A stretch of 32,611 bases of DNA from Bacillota bacterium (GTDB lineage: Bacteria > Bacillota > Dethiobacteria > Dethiobacterales > Dethiobacteraceae). Of this stretch, positions 16,425-24,722 are shown piece by piece. The stretch spans positions 1-32,611 of the forward strand of contig JAAYLG010000063.1 of the NCBI GenBank assembly GCA_012522075.1. Reading direction: 5' to 3'. Position 1 is the stretch's first letter, and each line of letters begins with the position of its first letter. The position numbers and the translations under genes were made by a program. The notes below the pieces were generated by a model that was not told where the DNA came from, searched no databases, and was given only the letters and a program-made list of their open reading frames with translations.

Positions 16425-17522
16425 CTACTGCGTCAGCGCATTGCGCACAGCCTGCATAATGCCCTGACTGCTGAAAGTGGCACCGCAGGCGGCGTCAACC
16501 TGCACTGACTGTTCTTCAATAATGCGCTTGGGGACTTCCGCTTTTGCCTTGTTAAAATATTCGGGCGTGTCGTCCCCGTTTGTCACCTCGATATCGGTAA
16601 TCCTGCCGCCGGCTACCGTGACCTTCACTTTAATGCCGGGCTTTAAGCCTTCACCTTCGCCCTCATACACGCCGTCAGGCAGGGCGGAAATATCAAGGCC
16701 GGGGCCGGCCGCGGCTTTTTGCAGCGCATCCTGTACGGCATTCATGATGCCCTGGCTGCTGAAAGTGGCGCCGCTGGCGGCGTCAACCTGTACCGATTGT
16801 TCTTCAATAATCCGCTTGGGAACTTCCGCTTTCGCCTTGTCAAAGTATTCCGGCGTGTCATCCCCGTTTGTCACCTCAATGGCGGTGATTCTACCGCCGG
16901 CTATTGTTACTTTCACTTTAATGCCGGGCTTTAAGCCTTCACCTTCGCCCTCATACACGCCGTCAGGCAGGGTAGAAATGTCAATGTCTGGGGGTACTTC
17001 CGCCAAATCGCCGCCAAAGGCGGTCAGGATGGCTTCCATTTCTTTTTTCACACCGTTTTCCATTGCCAGGCTGGTAATGGTGGCACCGGAAATATTGTCC
17101 ACATCAAAGGAATCGGAAAGTGTTTTGCCTAAGAATTGCCTGCGGTAGGATTCCTCATTAATTTTGGCACCTAAGCCTGCCGTCTCACTGTGAGAAACGA
17201 TGGTCAGACTGACCAGTTTCCCTTCGCCGTCAATTCCCAGGTTAAAACGGATGTCTCCGCCGTAACCGCTTGTTTTTCCTTCCGCCAAAATACCCACCAG
17301 GTTGCCGTCCGCATCGTAACCAATGGTGGCCGTTCTGCCGTCGGCTTCTTTGTCTTCAAAATTTTCCATCGTGGGAAAGAGCTCCTGCATGAGTGCAACC
17401 TTTTCTTCATACAGGCGCTTTTCAATAATTTTAGATGTTACCTGATTGGTATATGCCAGGGCGCCTCCCGCTACCGCACAGATAAACATCAAAATCAGAC
17501 CAACACGTATAATTTCTTTCAT
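16425..17522 (-). CDS. rnfG: Rnf complex subunit RnfG with two extra FMN-binding domains
   Basis: The membrane-anchored flavoprotein of Rnf, expected to carry covalent FMN outside the membrane and pass electrons between RnfD and the rest of the complex. Residues about 1-25 are the membrane anchor. Residues 40-170 form the usual RnfG domain with SETAGLGAK and the ApbE flavinylation motif D142-N-I-S-G-A-T148. The protein is 365 residues, far longer than the usual roughly 200, because two further FMN_bind-like units follow: 181-276 (D247-A-A-S-G-A-T253) and 277-365 (D343-A-A-C-G-A-T349). The extra units resemble the extracellular FMN domains of PplA-type proteins. ATG 17522 lies 2 bases after the rnfD stop. 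Confidence 0.95.
   Translation of the reverse strand: MKEIIRVGLILMFICAVAGGALAYTNQVTSKIIEKRLYEEKVALMQELFPTMENFEDKEADGRTATIGYDADGNLVGILAEGKTSGYGGDIRFNLGIDGEGKLVSLTIVSHSETAGLGAKINEESYRRQFLGKTLSDSFDVDNISGATITSLAMENGVKKEMEAILTAFGGDLAEVPPDIDISTLPDGVYEGEGEGLKPGIKVKVTIAGGRITAIEVTNGDDTPEYFDKAKAEVPKRIIEEQSVQVDAASGATFSSQGIMNAVQDALQKAAAGPGLDISALPDGVYEGEGEGLKPGIKVKVTVAGGRITDIEVTNGDDTPEYFNKAKAEVPKRIIEEQSVQVDAACGATFSSQGIMQAVRNALTQ
16428..16982 (-). repeat. Two near-identical 288-base coding repeats (extra FMN domains of RnfG)
   Basis: Residues 181-276 and 277-365 align with a fixed 96-residue offset and differ at only a handful of positions. At DNA level the two copies share long identical blocks, including one of more than 50 bases covering the LPDGVYEGEGEGLKPGIKVK codons (about 16629-16680 and 16917-16968). 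The copy number could change by recombination. Confidence 0.93.
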
Positions 17523-17524
17523 GG

Positions 17525-18436
17525 TTATTTTGCCACCTCCCCGTACTTTCTGGGCAGGGTCAAGTTATCAATGAGGGGTACCAGGGCATTCATCAGCAGG
17601 ATGGCAAAAGTAACGCCTTCAGGATAAGCGCCGTACAAACGGACCAGCATGGTCATTACGCCGCAACCCAGGCCAAAAATAAGCTGACCGCGGGGAGTGA
17701 CTGGCGACGTAACCATATCCGTAGCCATAAAGAATGCACCCAGCATCACACCGCCGGCCAGCAGATGGAAAAGTCCTGTGGCAAGTGAAAAACCGCCGTC
17801 CAGCAGGCTGCCCATAACAAAGACTGCAGCCAGGAAAGTGCAGGGGATGTGCCAGGAGATATGGCCTTTATAGAAAAGCCATGCAGCCCCAAGGAGCAGT
17901 GCCAGCGCGCTGGTTTCACCCAAGGAACCTGGGACGGCGCCCACAAACAGGTTGAAGAATCCGGGATGTGCAGAGCCGGCCAGGGGTGTGGCCGTTGCAG
18001 TCAGTTCCACCGGGGTTAACCAGCTTGTCATATGGCCCGCCCAGGAAATAAGTAGGATTCCCCGTCCCACCAAAGCCGGATTGAAAATATTGTTGCCGAT
18101 ACCGCCAAAGACATGTTTGCCTATGGTGATGGCAACCACACTGCCGATGACACATAGCCACCAGGGCGGACTGGGCGGCAGGGTCAGGGCCAGTATGAGA
18201 CCGGTTACGGCCGCACTGCCGTCACCGAAAATATTCTTATTACGGAGAATAATGGCTTCAGTCAGCATGGCGGACAGGGTGCAGACAAGTATGGTAATCA
18301 GTGCCGGGATGCCGAAAAAAATAACGGCGGCCAGCACAGCCGGAAACAAAGCTACCAGGACGTCGCTCATCACACTTTTGATGCTCTCGGGTGATTTTAT
18401 GTGTGGTGAGGACGAGACAATCAGTTTGTTTTCCAT
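17525..18436 (-). CDS. rnfD: Rnf complex subunit RnfD
   Basis: A 303-residue membrane subunit with about nine or ten helices, homologous to NqrB; in Rnf it carries a covalently bound FMN and is thought to take part in ion translocation. The family stretches GGIGNNIFNPALVGRGILLISW, MATDMVTSPVTPRGQ and YGAYPEGVTFAILLMNALVPLID are present. The flavin-accepting threonine is expected in the segment E144-L-T-A-T-A-T150-P-L, where the usual SGAT is replaced by ATAT; T150 is the likely acceptor. AAGGAGG lies 9 bases before ATG 18436. It stands 34 bases after rnfC and 2 bases before rnfG. Confidence 0.95.
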   Translation of the reverse strand: MENKLIVSSSPHIKSPESIKSVMSDVLVALFPAVLAAVIFFGIPALITILVCTLSAMLTEAIILRNKNIFGDGSAAVTGLILALTLPPSPPWWLCVIGSVVAITIGKHVFGGIGNNIFNPALVGRGILLISWAGHMTSWLTPVELTATATPLAGSAHPGFFNLFVGAVPGSLGETSALALLLGAAWLFYKGHISWHIPCTFLAAVFVMGSLLDGGFSLATGLFHLLAGGVMLGAFFMATDMVTSPVTPRGQLIFGLGCGVMTMLVRLYGAYPEGVTFAILLMNALVPLIDNLTLPRKYGEVAK

Positions 18437-18470
18437 CTGCCAATCCCTCCTTTACAGTTACAGTCGCTCA

Positions 18471-19796
18471 TCATTTCGCCGCCTTCTTGGCGGCAATTTC
18501 GCCCTTGGCCATGCGGATCCATTGTGTCAGCGGCCGTTTGGCCGGGCAGATGTAAGAGCAGCAGCCGCACTCAATACAGTCCATGGCGTTGTAATGTTCC
18601 GCCTTGTCATAAAGCCCCTGCTCCACGGAACTGCCAATAAAAAGGGGCATAATACTGACGGGGCAAACCTCGACACATTTGCCGCATCTGATACAGGGGC
18701 GAATTTCGTCTATTGTTACCTCTTTGTCTGTAAGGCAGAGAACGCCTGATGTCCCTTTGGTCACAGGCAGGTTGTCTACTCCGGGCTGGGCAAGGCCCAT
18801 CATGGGACCGCCGATGATCACTTTGCGCAGGTTGGCGGTAAAACCCCCGCATTGCTCCACCACTTCGGCAACGGGAGTACCTACCCGCACCAGCAAGTTC
18901 CGCGGTTCCTTAATGCCGGAACCGGTAACTGTGACAATTCGCTCGATCAGGGGCAGGCCTTTGCGCACTGCATCGGCAATGGCGATGCACGTACCCGCAT
19001 TCTGCACCAAACAGCCCACCGCTGCCGGCAGGCCGCCGGAGGGGACTTCTCTGCCAGTGAGGACTTTAATCAGTTGTTTTTCCGCACCTTGCGGGTATTT
19101 TGTGTGCAGGGCTGCAACTTCAATGTTTTCTTCTCCTGCGACCGCTTTTTTCATGGTTTCAATGGCATCGGGCTTGTTGTCTTCAATGGCAATGAAACCC
19201 CTCGGTGCGGCCACAATTTTCATTGCCAGCTTCAGACCACACACAATATCTTCCGGGCGTTCTAGCATGGCCCGGTGATCGGCAGTAAGGTACGGCTCAC
19301 ATTCCGCCCCGTTTACCAGCACATAGTCAATCTTCTGGTCTGCCGGCGGAGAAAGTTTAACGTGGGTTGGAAATGTTGCCCCGCCCATGCCGACAATTCC
19401 GGCTTCACGAATAATTTTTTTCAGTTCATCGGGAGTCATTTTCTCCCAGTCCGGGTTTGGCTGTACCGATTCATGCCAGGCATCCTGATAGTCGTTCTCA
19501 ATAAAAACCGCGTCCACAGGACGCCCCAGAGCCGAATTGCACTGTGCAATTTTCACCACTTTCCCGGAAACACTGGCGTGGACCGGTGCCGAGACAAAAC
19601 CTTTGCTGTCACCGATTTTCTGGCCCATTTTTACTTCGTCACCGACGGCTACCAGCGGTTCGCATGGTGCACCGATATGCTGTGACAGGGGAATTATTGC
19701 CACAGCCGGGGGGGTGGCGGGAGCAATAGGTTTTTGCTCTGTTGCGCCTTTATGGTACCCGGGATGGACGCCCCCCTTGAAAGTCTTTAGGCTCAT
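18471..19796 (-). CDS. rnfC: Rnf complex subunit RnfC (NADH/FMN and Fe-S subunit)
   Basis: The peripheral NAD+-reducing subunit, 441 residues. It opens with the FKGGVHPGYHK motif, has a flavin/NAD-binding fold with GIVGMGGATFPTHVKLSP (residues 133-150) and VNGAECEPYLTADHRAML (161-178). It ends in a ferredoxin domain with two cluster motifs: C368-C371-C374-C378 and C407-C410-C413-C417. I use ATG 19796, 9 bases after AAGGGGTG; the GTG at 19808 is also possible and would add four residues. It is the first gene of rnfCDGEAB, following a 234-base upstream gap that contains AT-rich promoter candidates. Confidence 0.96.
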   Translation of the reverse strand: MSLKTFKGGVHPGYHKGATEQKPIAPATPPAVAIIPLSQHIGAPCEPLVAVGDEVKMGQKIGDSKGFVSAPVHASVSGKVVKIAQCNSALGRPVDAVFIENDYQDAWHESVQPNPDWEKMTPDELKKIIREAGIVGMGGATFPTHVKLSPPADQKIDYVLVNGAECEPYLTADHRAMLERPEDIVCGLKLAMKIVAAPRGFIAIEDNKPDAIETMKKAVAGEENIEVAALHTKYPQGAEKQLIKVLTGREVPSGGLPAAVGCLVQNAGTCIAIADAVRKGLPLIERIVTVTGSGIKEPRNLLVRVGTPVAEVVEQCGGFTANLRKVIIGGPMMGLAQPGVDNLPVTKGTSGVLCLTDKEVTIDEIRPCIRCGKCVEVCPVSIMPLFIGSSVEQGLYDKAEHYNAMDCIECGCCSYICPAKRPLTQWIRMAKGEIAAKKAAK

Positions 19797-19821
19797 CGCT
19801 GGATTCACCCCTTTTAAAACA

Positions 19822-19850
19822 ATTATAAAATTTTATTATATGTTTGCCTA
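19822..19850 (-). promoter_or_regulatory. Candidate promoter of the rnf operon
   Basis: A -10 TATAAT (19822-19827) and a -35 TAGGCA (19845-19850, four of six) stand 17 bases apart. A second TATAAT at 19835-19840 has no good -35. The AT-rich gap after folC (19809-20030) holds no gene; a weak stem (AGTG/CACT) followed by TTTTCTCTT near 19979-20010 could be a poor folC terminator. Confidence 0.4.
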
Positions 19851-20030
19851 ACCTTGTTAATATTCGAGATATACATGATAAATCCTGCACTAGCCGCGGC
19901 ACTTTTTGCAGCTATTTATTAGTTTAATTTTAAGATACAGGTTTTAGACATCTACTTGCCTACCCGCCGTTCCTTTTTGAAGAGAAAAGCAGTGATTTCG
20001 CCACTTGCCTTTGAAAACTTGCTCCATTAT

Positions 20031-21362
20031 TTAGTCCGCTCTGCCGTGGCAGCCGTTATTCGCCTGCGGGAAAAGCATTTTCAGCGTTTCCCTGGCTTCG
20101 CTGACAGTATAAAGCGAACCGCAGATACAAAGTGCTTCTTCCGGCCGTGTCCGCGCCACCGCCGTTTTCACGGCCAATGCAACATCAGGAATTACATCCA
20201 CGGAAATATCCCCGGCGTAACGCCCGGCCAGTTCCGCTACCAGGTTCGGGTCGGCCGCCCTGGGATTTTGCGGTGTGCTGATAATCACACCGGCCGTTGC
20301 CAGGGGGATCAAGACACTGAGAATTTCATCCACCGCCTTGTCCGCCAGGATGCCAATGACCAAATGCAGCCTGCGCCCCGCCAGCAGCTCCTGCAGCGCC
20401 GTGCGCAGAGCCAGCACCCCGTCCGTGTTATGCGCCCCGTCAACTAAAACCAACGGCCGGCGGCTGAAAAGCTCCAGCCTGCCCGGCCAGCGAGTGCGCA
20501 AAAGCCCTTCTCTTGCCGCCTGCTCCTGGAAAGGCAGGGGCATTAACTCCCTGGCAGCCAAAGACAGTGTAGCGTTGCGTGCCTGGTGGCGCCCCAAAAG
20601 GCATACCTGCACATTGGACAGCTCTCGCCAAGGGCTTTTGTAAGAAAAAACGGTTCCCTCCAGGGAGACGGAATGCAGCCGGTAGGTGAAGTCCTTGTCC
20701 ACTTGATACAGCGGGGAACCCTTGGCGGCAGCCACCTGTCGAATAACAGCCAGGGCCTCCTCGTCTGCCGCTGCCGTTACCACGGGAATACGCGGCTTTA
20801 TAATACCTGCTTTTTCACCGGCGATGGCCGCAATGGTGTCACCCAACACCTGGGTATGTTCCAGGCCGATATTGGTAATGACAGTAACGTCGGGTGTGAT
20901 CACATTGGTGGCGTCCAGGCGGCCGCCCATACCGACCTCCACCACGACCCAGTCCGGTTTGGCCATGGCAAAATAGGTAAAGGCCAGGGCGGTCACCACT
21001 TCGAACTCCGTCGGCTGCCCCGCCTCGCTGTTTTTCATTTCTTCCACGGTAGCTTTTACTTTTTTTACAATGGCTACCAGGTGGTTCTTGTCAATGTCGA
21101 CACCGTTGATGGCCATACGGTTGGTAAAAGCCTCAATATACGGCGAGGTATAAAGGCCGACTTTATACCCTTCCGCCTGCAGCATTGCCGCCAGGAAAGC
21201 GGCTGTGGAACCTTTGCCGTTTGTCCCCGCAATATGCACACTGCGAAACTGTTGCTGCGGGTTGCCCAAAAGTTCCATCAGCCGTGTTACCCTTTCCAGG
21301 CCAAGATTGGCGCCGAAACGGTAAAGACTGTGAATCCAGTCCAGAGCTTCTTGATAATTCAT
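20031..21362 (-). CDS. folC: Folylpolyglutamate synthase / dihydrofolate synthase
   Basis: Mur-ligase-family enzyme (443 residues) that adds glutamate to dihydropteroate and/or tetrahydrofolate using ATP. The P-loop HIAGTNGKGSTAAFLAAML lies near residues 43-61. Other family motifs are YTSPYIEAFTNRMAINGVDI, PTEFEVVTALAFTYFA, NIGLEHTQVLGDT, EKAGIIK and VLVDGAHNTDGV. The start at 21362 is preceded by GGAGG and lies 15 bases after the valS stop, so it is cotranscribed. valS-folC adjacency is common in Firmicutes. Whether it has both activities cannot be read from sequence. Confidence 0.95.
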   Translation of the reverse strand: MNYQEALDWIHSLYRFGANLGLERVTRLMELLGNPQQQFRSVHIAGTNGKGSTAAFLAAMLQAEGYKVGLYTSPYIEAFTNRMAINGVDIDKNHLVAIVKKVKATVEEMKNSEAGQPTEFEVVTALAFTYFAMAKPDWVVVEVGMGGRLDATNVITPDVTVITNIGLEHTQVLGDTIAAIAGEKAGIIKPRIPVVTAAADEEALAVIRQVAAAKGSPLYQVDKDFTYRLHSVSLEGTVFSYKSPWRELSNVQVCLLGRHQARNATLSLAARELMPLPFQEQAAREGLLRTRWPGRLELFSRRPLVLVDGAHNTDGVLALRTALQELLAGRRLHLVIGILADKAVDEILSVLIPLATAGVIISTPQNPRAADPNLVAELAGRYAGDISVDVIPDVALAVKTAVARTRPEEALCICGSLYTVSEARETLKMLFPQANNGCHGRAD

Positions 21363-21377
21363 CCTTTCTTCCTCCGC

Positions 21378-24023
21378 CTAGCGCAGCCGACGCAAACGCT
21401 CCTCTACTTTATCCAAAAGTTTCCGGTATTCTTCCGCTTTCGCCCGCTCCTGTGCCACCACATCCTGCGGCGCTTTTTGCAAGAATCCCGGATTTTTCAG
21501 CTTGCCTTCCGCCCGGGCTATTTCTTTTTCCAGTTTCTCTGCTTCCTTTTCCAGGCGCCTGATTTCCTGCGCCAGATCAATCACGCCCGCCAGCGGCAGG
21601 TAAATCTCAATATCCTCCACCACGGCTGTCAGCGCCTGCCCGGGCTGCTCCGCCGGGCTGCGCGTAATCTCCGCCTCTTCCACGGCGGCCAGCTTCTGCA
21701 GCATGGCCTTGCCCTGCGACAGCGCCGCGGCAGCGGTATCACTGCCGGCAACAAGCAAAACATTTATTTTTTTGCCCGGCGGCAGGTTAACCTCACTGCG
21801 CAGGTAACGAATTGTCCTGGTCACTTCCTTGACAATTTCCATGCGCCGGGAAGCTTCCGGGAAATGCAGCGCAGGGTCATACTGCGGCCAGGCTGCCAGG
21901 GCGGCGGTGCCGCTTGCCTGCGGCAGTTTGAGCCGGATTTCCTCGGTGATAAAAGGCATGAAAGGATGCAGCAGGCAAAGCGTCCTTTCCAGCACAAAGC
22001 ATAAGACGGAGCGAACCGTCCGTTTTTTCTCCTCCGGAAGATCTGCATAAAGCGTAATTTTAGCCATCTCAATATACCAGTCGCAAAAATCGCTCCAGAG
22101 GAAATCATAAATGCAGCGGGCCGCTTCCCCCAGCTCATACGCTTCCATCAGGCGGTCGACCTCCCGCACCGTCTCGTTATAGCGGTGCAGGATCCAGCGG
22201 TCGGCATCCGTCAACTCGCCGGCAAGGGAAAAATCGGCCGCCGTAAAGCCTTGCAAGTTCATCAGGACAAAACGGGAGGCATTCCAAATTTTATTGGCAA
22301 AATTGCGGCTGTTTTCCACATTCTCATCGCGGAATTTCTGGTCGTTGCCGGGGGCCTGCCCGGTAACCAGCGTAAAACGCAGCGTATCGGCGCCAAACCG
22401 CTCTATAATCTCCAGCGGGTCCACGCCGTTGCCGAGAGACTTGCTCATTTTGCGCCCCAGGGCATCCCTGACCAGGCCGTGAATATAGACAGTATGGAAA
22501 GGAATATCATGCATAAATTCCAGTCCCATCATAATCATGCGGGCGACCCAGAAAAAAATAATGTCGTAGCCGGTCACAAGCACGTCGGTAGGGTAATAAT
22601 GTGCCAGATCTTCCGTCTGCCTGGGCCATCCCAGCGTGGAAAAGGGCCAGAGGGCGGAAGAAAACCATGTATCCAGCACATCCTCCTCCTGTGTCAGGTT
22701 GGTACTGCCACAATGCGGGCACTCATGCGGGTCTTCGCGGGCCACAATCATTTCGCCGCACCCGCAGTACCATGCCGGTATGCGGTGCCCCCACCACAGC
22801 TGCCGGGAAATACACCAGTCACGGATATTTTCCATCCAGTGCAGGTAGATTTTCGTGAAGCGTTCGGGCACAAACCGGATCTCCCCGTTCTTCACCTTTT
22901 CAATGGCCGGTGCGGCCAGCGGCTGCATTTTGACAAACCACTGCCGGGAGAGCAGCGGCTCAATGACAGTATGGCAGCGATGGCAGTGCCCCACGCTGTG
23001 GGTGTGCTCTTTAACCGATTCCACCAGGCCCAGTGACTGCAGGTCCTCCAAGACGCGCCTGCGCGCCTCGTAGCGGTCCAGCCCGGCATATTTGCCCGCT
23101 TCTTCCGTCATGGTACCGTCGGGGCCGATGACCACCACGCTGGGCAGCTGCTGCCGCACTGCCACGGCATAATCATTGGGGTCATGGGCCGGGGTAATTT
23201 TCACCGCGCCGCTGCCGAAGGCGGGATCCACATATTCGTCGGCTACAACGGGAATTTCGCGGTTCATCAGCGGCAGCAGGACTGATTTGCCGACCAGGTG
23301 TTTATAACGCGCATCATCGGGATGGACGGCCACCGCCGTATCTCCCAGGATCGTCTCCGGACGCGTTGTCGCCACCGTAATGCTGCCGGACCCGTCCAGG
23401 AACGGGTAGCGGACAAAGGTGAGCGTTCCCTCCTGCTCCTCATGCTCCACTTCAATATCGGACAAGGCCGTGCGGCAGCGCGGGCACCAGTTGATAATAT
23501 AATTCCCGCGGTAAATCAGTCCTTTTTCATACAGCGACACAAATACTTCCCGCACAGCCTCTGAACAGCCTTCATCCATGGTAAAGCGCTCCCGCGACCA
23601 GTCGCAGGAAACACCCATTTTGTAAAGCTGGCGGACAATGCGCTCATGGTATTCTTCCTTCCACTGCCACGTCCGCTCCAGGAATTTTTCCCGTCCCAGG
23701 TCATGCTTGGTCAGCCCTTCGGCCGCCAGGTGCTCCTCCACTTTAATCTGGGTGGCGATGCCGGCATGGTCCGTCCCGGGCAGCCACAGCGTGTCATATC
23801 CCTGCATTCTCCTGCGCCGGATAACTATATCCTGAATGGTTATGTCCAAAGCATGCCCCATATGCAAAGAACCGGTTACATTTGGCGGCGGGATCACAAT
23901 GCAAAACTTCTCTTTCCCCGGATCCCGCGGGGCGCGAAAATAATCATTTTTCAGCCATTCCCGGTACAACCCGTCCTCCACTTCCGCCGGGTTGTAAACC
24001 GGCGGCAACTGCTTTTCCGTCAT
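21378..24023 (-). CDS. valS: Valyl-tRNA synthetase
   Basis: A class I aminoacyl-tRNA synthetase of 881 residues, normal for bacteria. The HIGH-type signature [17 protein letters not shown] occurs near residues 47-63 and the KMSKS signature [14 protein letters not shown] is intact. An editing domain ([19 protein letters not shown]) and metal-type cysteine pairs ([16 protein letters not shown] followed by CPHCG) are visible. The C-terminal roughly 60 residues form the classic ValRS coiled coil. AAGGGAGG lies 9 bases before ATG 24023. It has a strong promoter and a leader of only about 50 bases, too short for a T-box riboswitch. Confidence 0.98.
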   Translation of the reverse strand: MTEKQLPPVYNPAEVEDGLYREWLKNDYFRAPRDPGKEKFCIVIPPPNVTGSLHMGHALDITIQDIVIRRRRMQGYDTLWLPGTDHAGIATQIKVEEHLAAEGLTKHDLGREKFLERTWQWKEEYHERIVRQLYKMGVSCDWSRERFTMDEGCSEAVREVFVSLYEKGLIYRGNYIINWCPRCRTALSDIEVEHEEQEGTLTFVRYPFLDGSGSITVATTRPETILGDTAVAVHPDDARYKHLVGKSVLLPLMNREIPVVADEYVDPAFGSGAVKITPAHDPNDYAVAVRQQLPSVVVIGPDGTMTEEAGKYAGLDRYEARRRVLEDLQSLGLVESVKEHTHSVGHCHRCHTVIEPLLSRQWFVKMQPLAAPAIEKVKNGEIRFVPERFTKIYLHWMENIRDWCISRQLWWGHRIPAWYCGCGEMIVAREDPHECPHCGSTNLTQEEDVLDTWFSSALWPFSTLGWPRQTEDLAHYYPTDVLVTGYDIIFFWVARMIMMGLEFMHDIPFHTVYIHGLVRDALGRKMSKSLGNGVDPLEIIERFGADTLRFTLVTGQAPGNDQKFRDENVENSRNFANKIWNASRFVLMNLQGFTAADFSLAGELTDADRWILHRYNETVREVDRLMEAYELGEAARCIYDFLWSDFCDWYIEMAKITLYADLPEEKKRTVRSVLCFVLERTLCLLHPFMPFITEEIRLKLPQASGTAALAAWPQYDPALHFPEASRRMEIVKEVTRTIRYLRSEVNLPPGKKINVLLVAGSDTAAAALSQGKAMLQKLAAVEEAEITRSPAEQPGQALTAVVEDIEIYLPLAGVIDLAQEIRRLEKEAEKLEKEIARAEGKLKNPGFLQKAPQDVVAQERAKAEEYRKLLDKVEERLRRLR

Positions 24024-24077
24024 GCACGAAAGCCTCCCTTACCAAACAAAAAACGAGATTTGCGCACTCTTTTATTC

Positions 24078-24106
24078 ACTATAATTGATGCCGAAAGTGA
24101 TGTCAA
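24078..24106 (-). promoter_or_regulatory. Sigma-A promoter of valS-folC
   Basis: TTGACA (24101-24106, perfect) and TATAGT (24078-24083, five of six) are separated by 17 bases. It begins immediately after the yihA terminator; the -35 partly shares bases with the terminator's U-rich tail. Confidence 0.8.
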
Positions 24107-24138
24107 GAAAAGGGCCGGGCTGTAATTTCTAGCCCGGC
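24105..24138 (-). terminator. Intrinsic terminator of lon-yihA
   Basis: GCCGGGCT pairs with AGCCCGGC (8 base pairs, 9-base loop) and is followed on the minus strand by CCTTTTCTT. The left arm includes the last codons and first stop bases of yihA. Confidence 0.8.
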
Positions 24139-24722
24139 TCCGGGAGATATTGCTTAAGAATCTGCCAGAGCTGGTCCCTGCCTTGGCCGGTCTGGGAAGA
24201 ATAAAGAATGACAGGCCCTTCCGGCCCCAGCTTCAGCGCCCGGCGGATCTGGTCCAGGTGTTTTTGATAAGCGCCGCGGGAGATTTTGTCTGCTTTCGTA
24301 GCTACAATGACTGTAGGCAGGGAAAAATGCACCAGCCACCGGTACATCAGCAGGTCGTCGGCCGTCGGCGGGTGGCGCACATCCAAAAGCAGAACTGCCA
24401 GCCGGAGTGTTTCCCTTTCGCGCAAATATGTTTCTACCGTCTTGGCCCAGCTTTTTTTCAGCCCGTGGCTGACACGGGCAAAACCGTAGCCCGGCAGGTC
24501 CACCAGGTAAAACTTTTCGTTGATGAGAAAAAAGTTAATCAGCCTGGTTTTACCGGGTGTACCGCTGGTCAGCGCCAGCTTGCGGCGGTTTACCAGGGAA
24601 TTCAAAAGGGATGATTTCCCCACATTGGAGCGTCCCACCAGGGCAACCTCAGGCAGGCCGCCGGCAGGATATTGCTTTGGTCCGGCCGCGCTGACAACAA
24701 ATTTGGCCGAAGTAATCTTCAT
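24129..24722 (-). CDS. yihA: Ribosome-biogenesis GTPase YihA/YsxC (EngB)
   Basis: A small essential TRAFAC GTPase (197 residues) that assists 50S subunit assembly. G1 is [15 protein letters not shown]2 follows with the conserved T in [14 protein letters not shown]3 is [10 protein letters not shown]4 is TKADKIS and G5 is YSSQTGQG. The ATG at 24722 overlaps the lon stop (ATGA), giving coupling. lon-yihA adjacency is conserved in Bacillus and Clostridia. The terminator at its end closes this unit before valS. Confidence 0.96.
   Translation of the reverse strand: MKITSAKFVVSAAGPKQYPAGGLPEVALVGRSNVGKSSLLNSLVNRRKLALTSGTPGKTRLINFFLINEKFYLVDLPGYGFARVSHGLKKSWAKTVETYLRERETLRLAVLLLDVRHPPTADDLLMYRWLVHFSLPTVIVATKADKISRGAYQKHLDQIRRALKLGPEGPVILYSSQTGQGRDQLWQILKQYLPEPG

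Noticed and set aside
16425-17522. Assembly artefact duplicating part of rnfG
   Set aside because: The two copies differ by scattered base substitutions, including a Ser/Cys change, so they are not a simple copied read; strain variation in copy number remains possible.
19825-19836. 12-base palindrome ATAAAATTTTAT between the two TATAAT boxes before rnfC
   Set aside because: Made only of A and T in a very AT-rich stretch, so it carries little information.
19854-19860. TTGTTAA, resembling a half-site for the NADH-sensing repressor Rex, before rnfC
   Set aside because: The second half (TTAACAA after a short spacer) is missing; a single 7-base match in an AT-rich gap is expected by chance.
20586-22004. 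Long plus-strand open frame (472 codons) opposite folC and valS
   Set aside because: It is the antisense of two clearly recognised genes, has no ribosome site and has a composition typical of mirrored coding DNA. Other plus-strand frames, such as those opposite tig and the antiporter genes, were rejected for the same reason.
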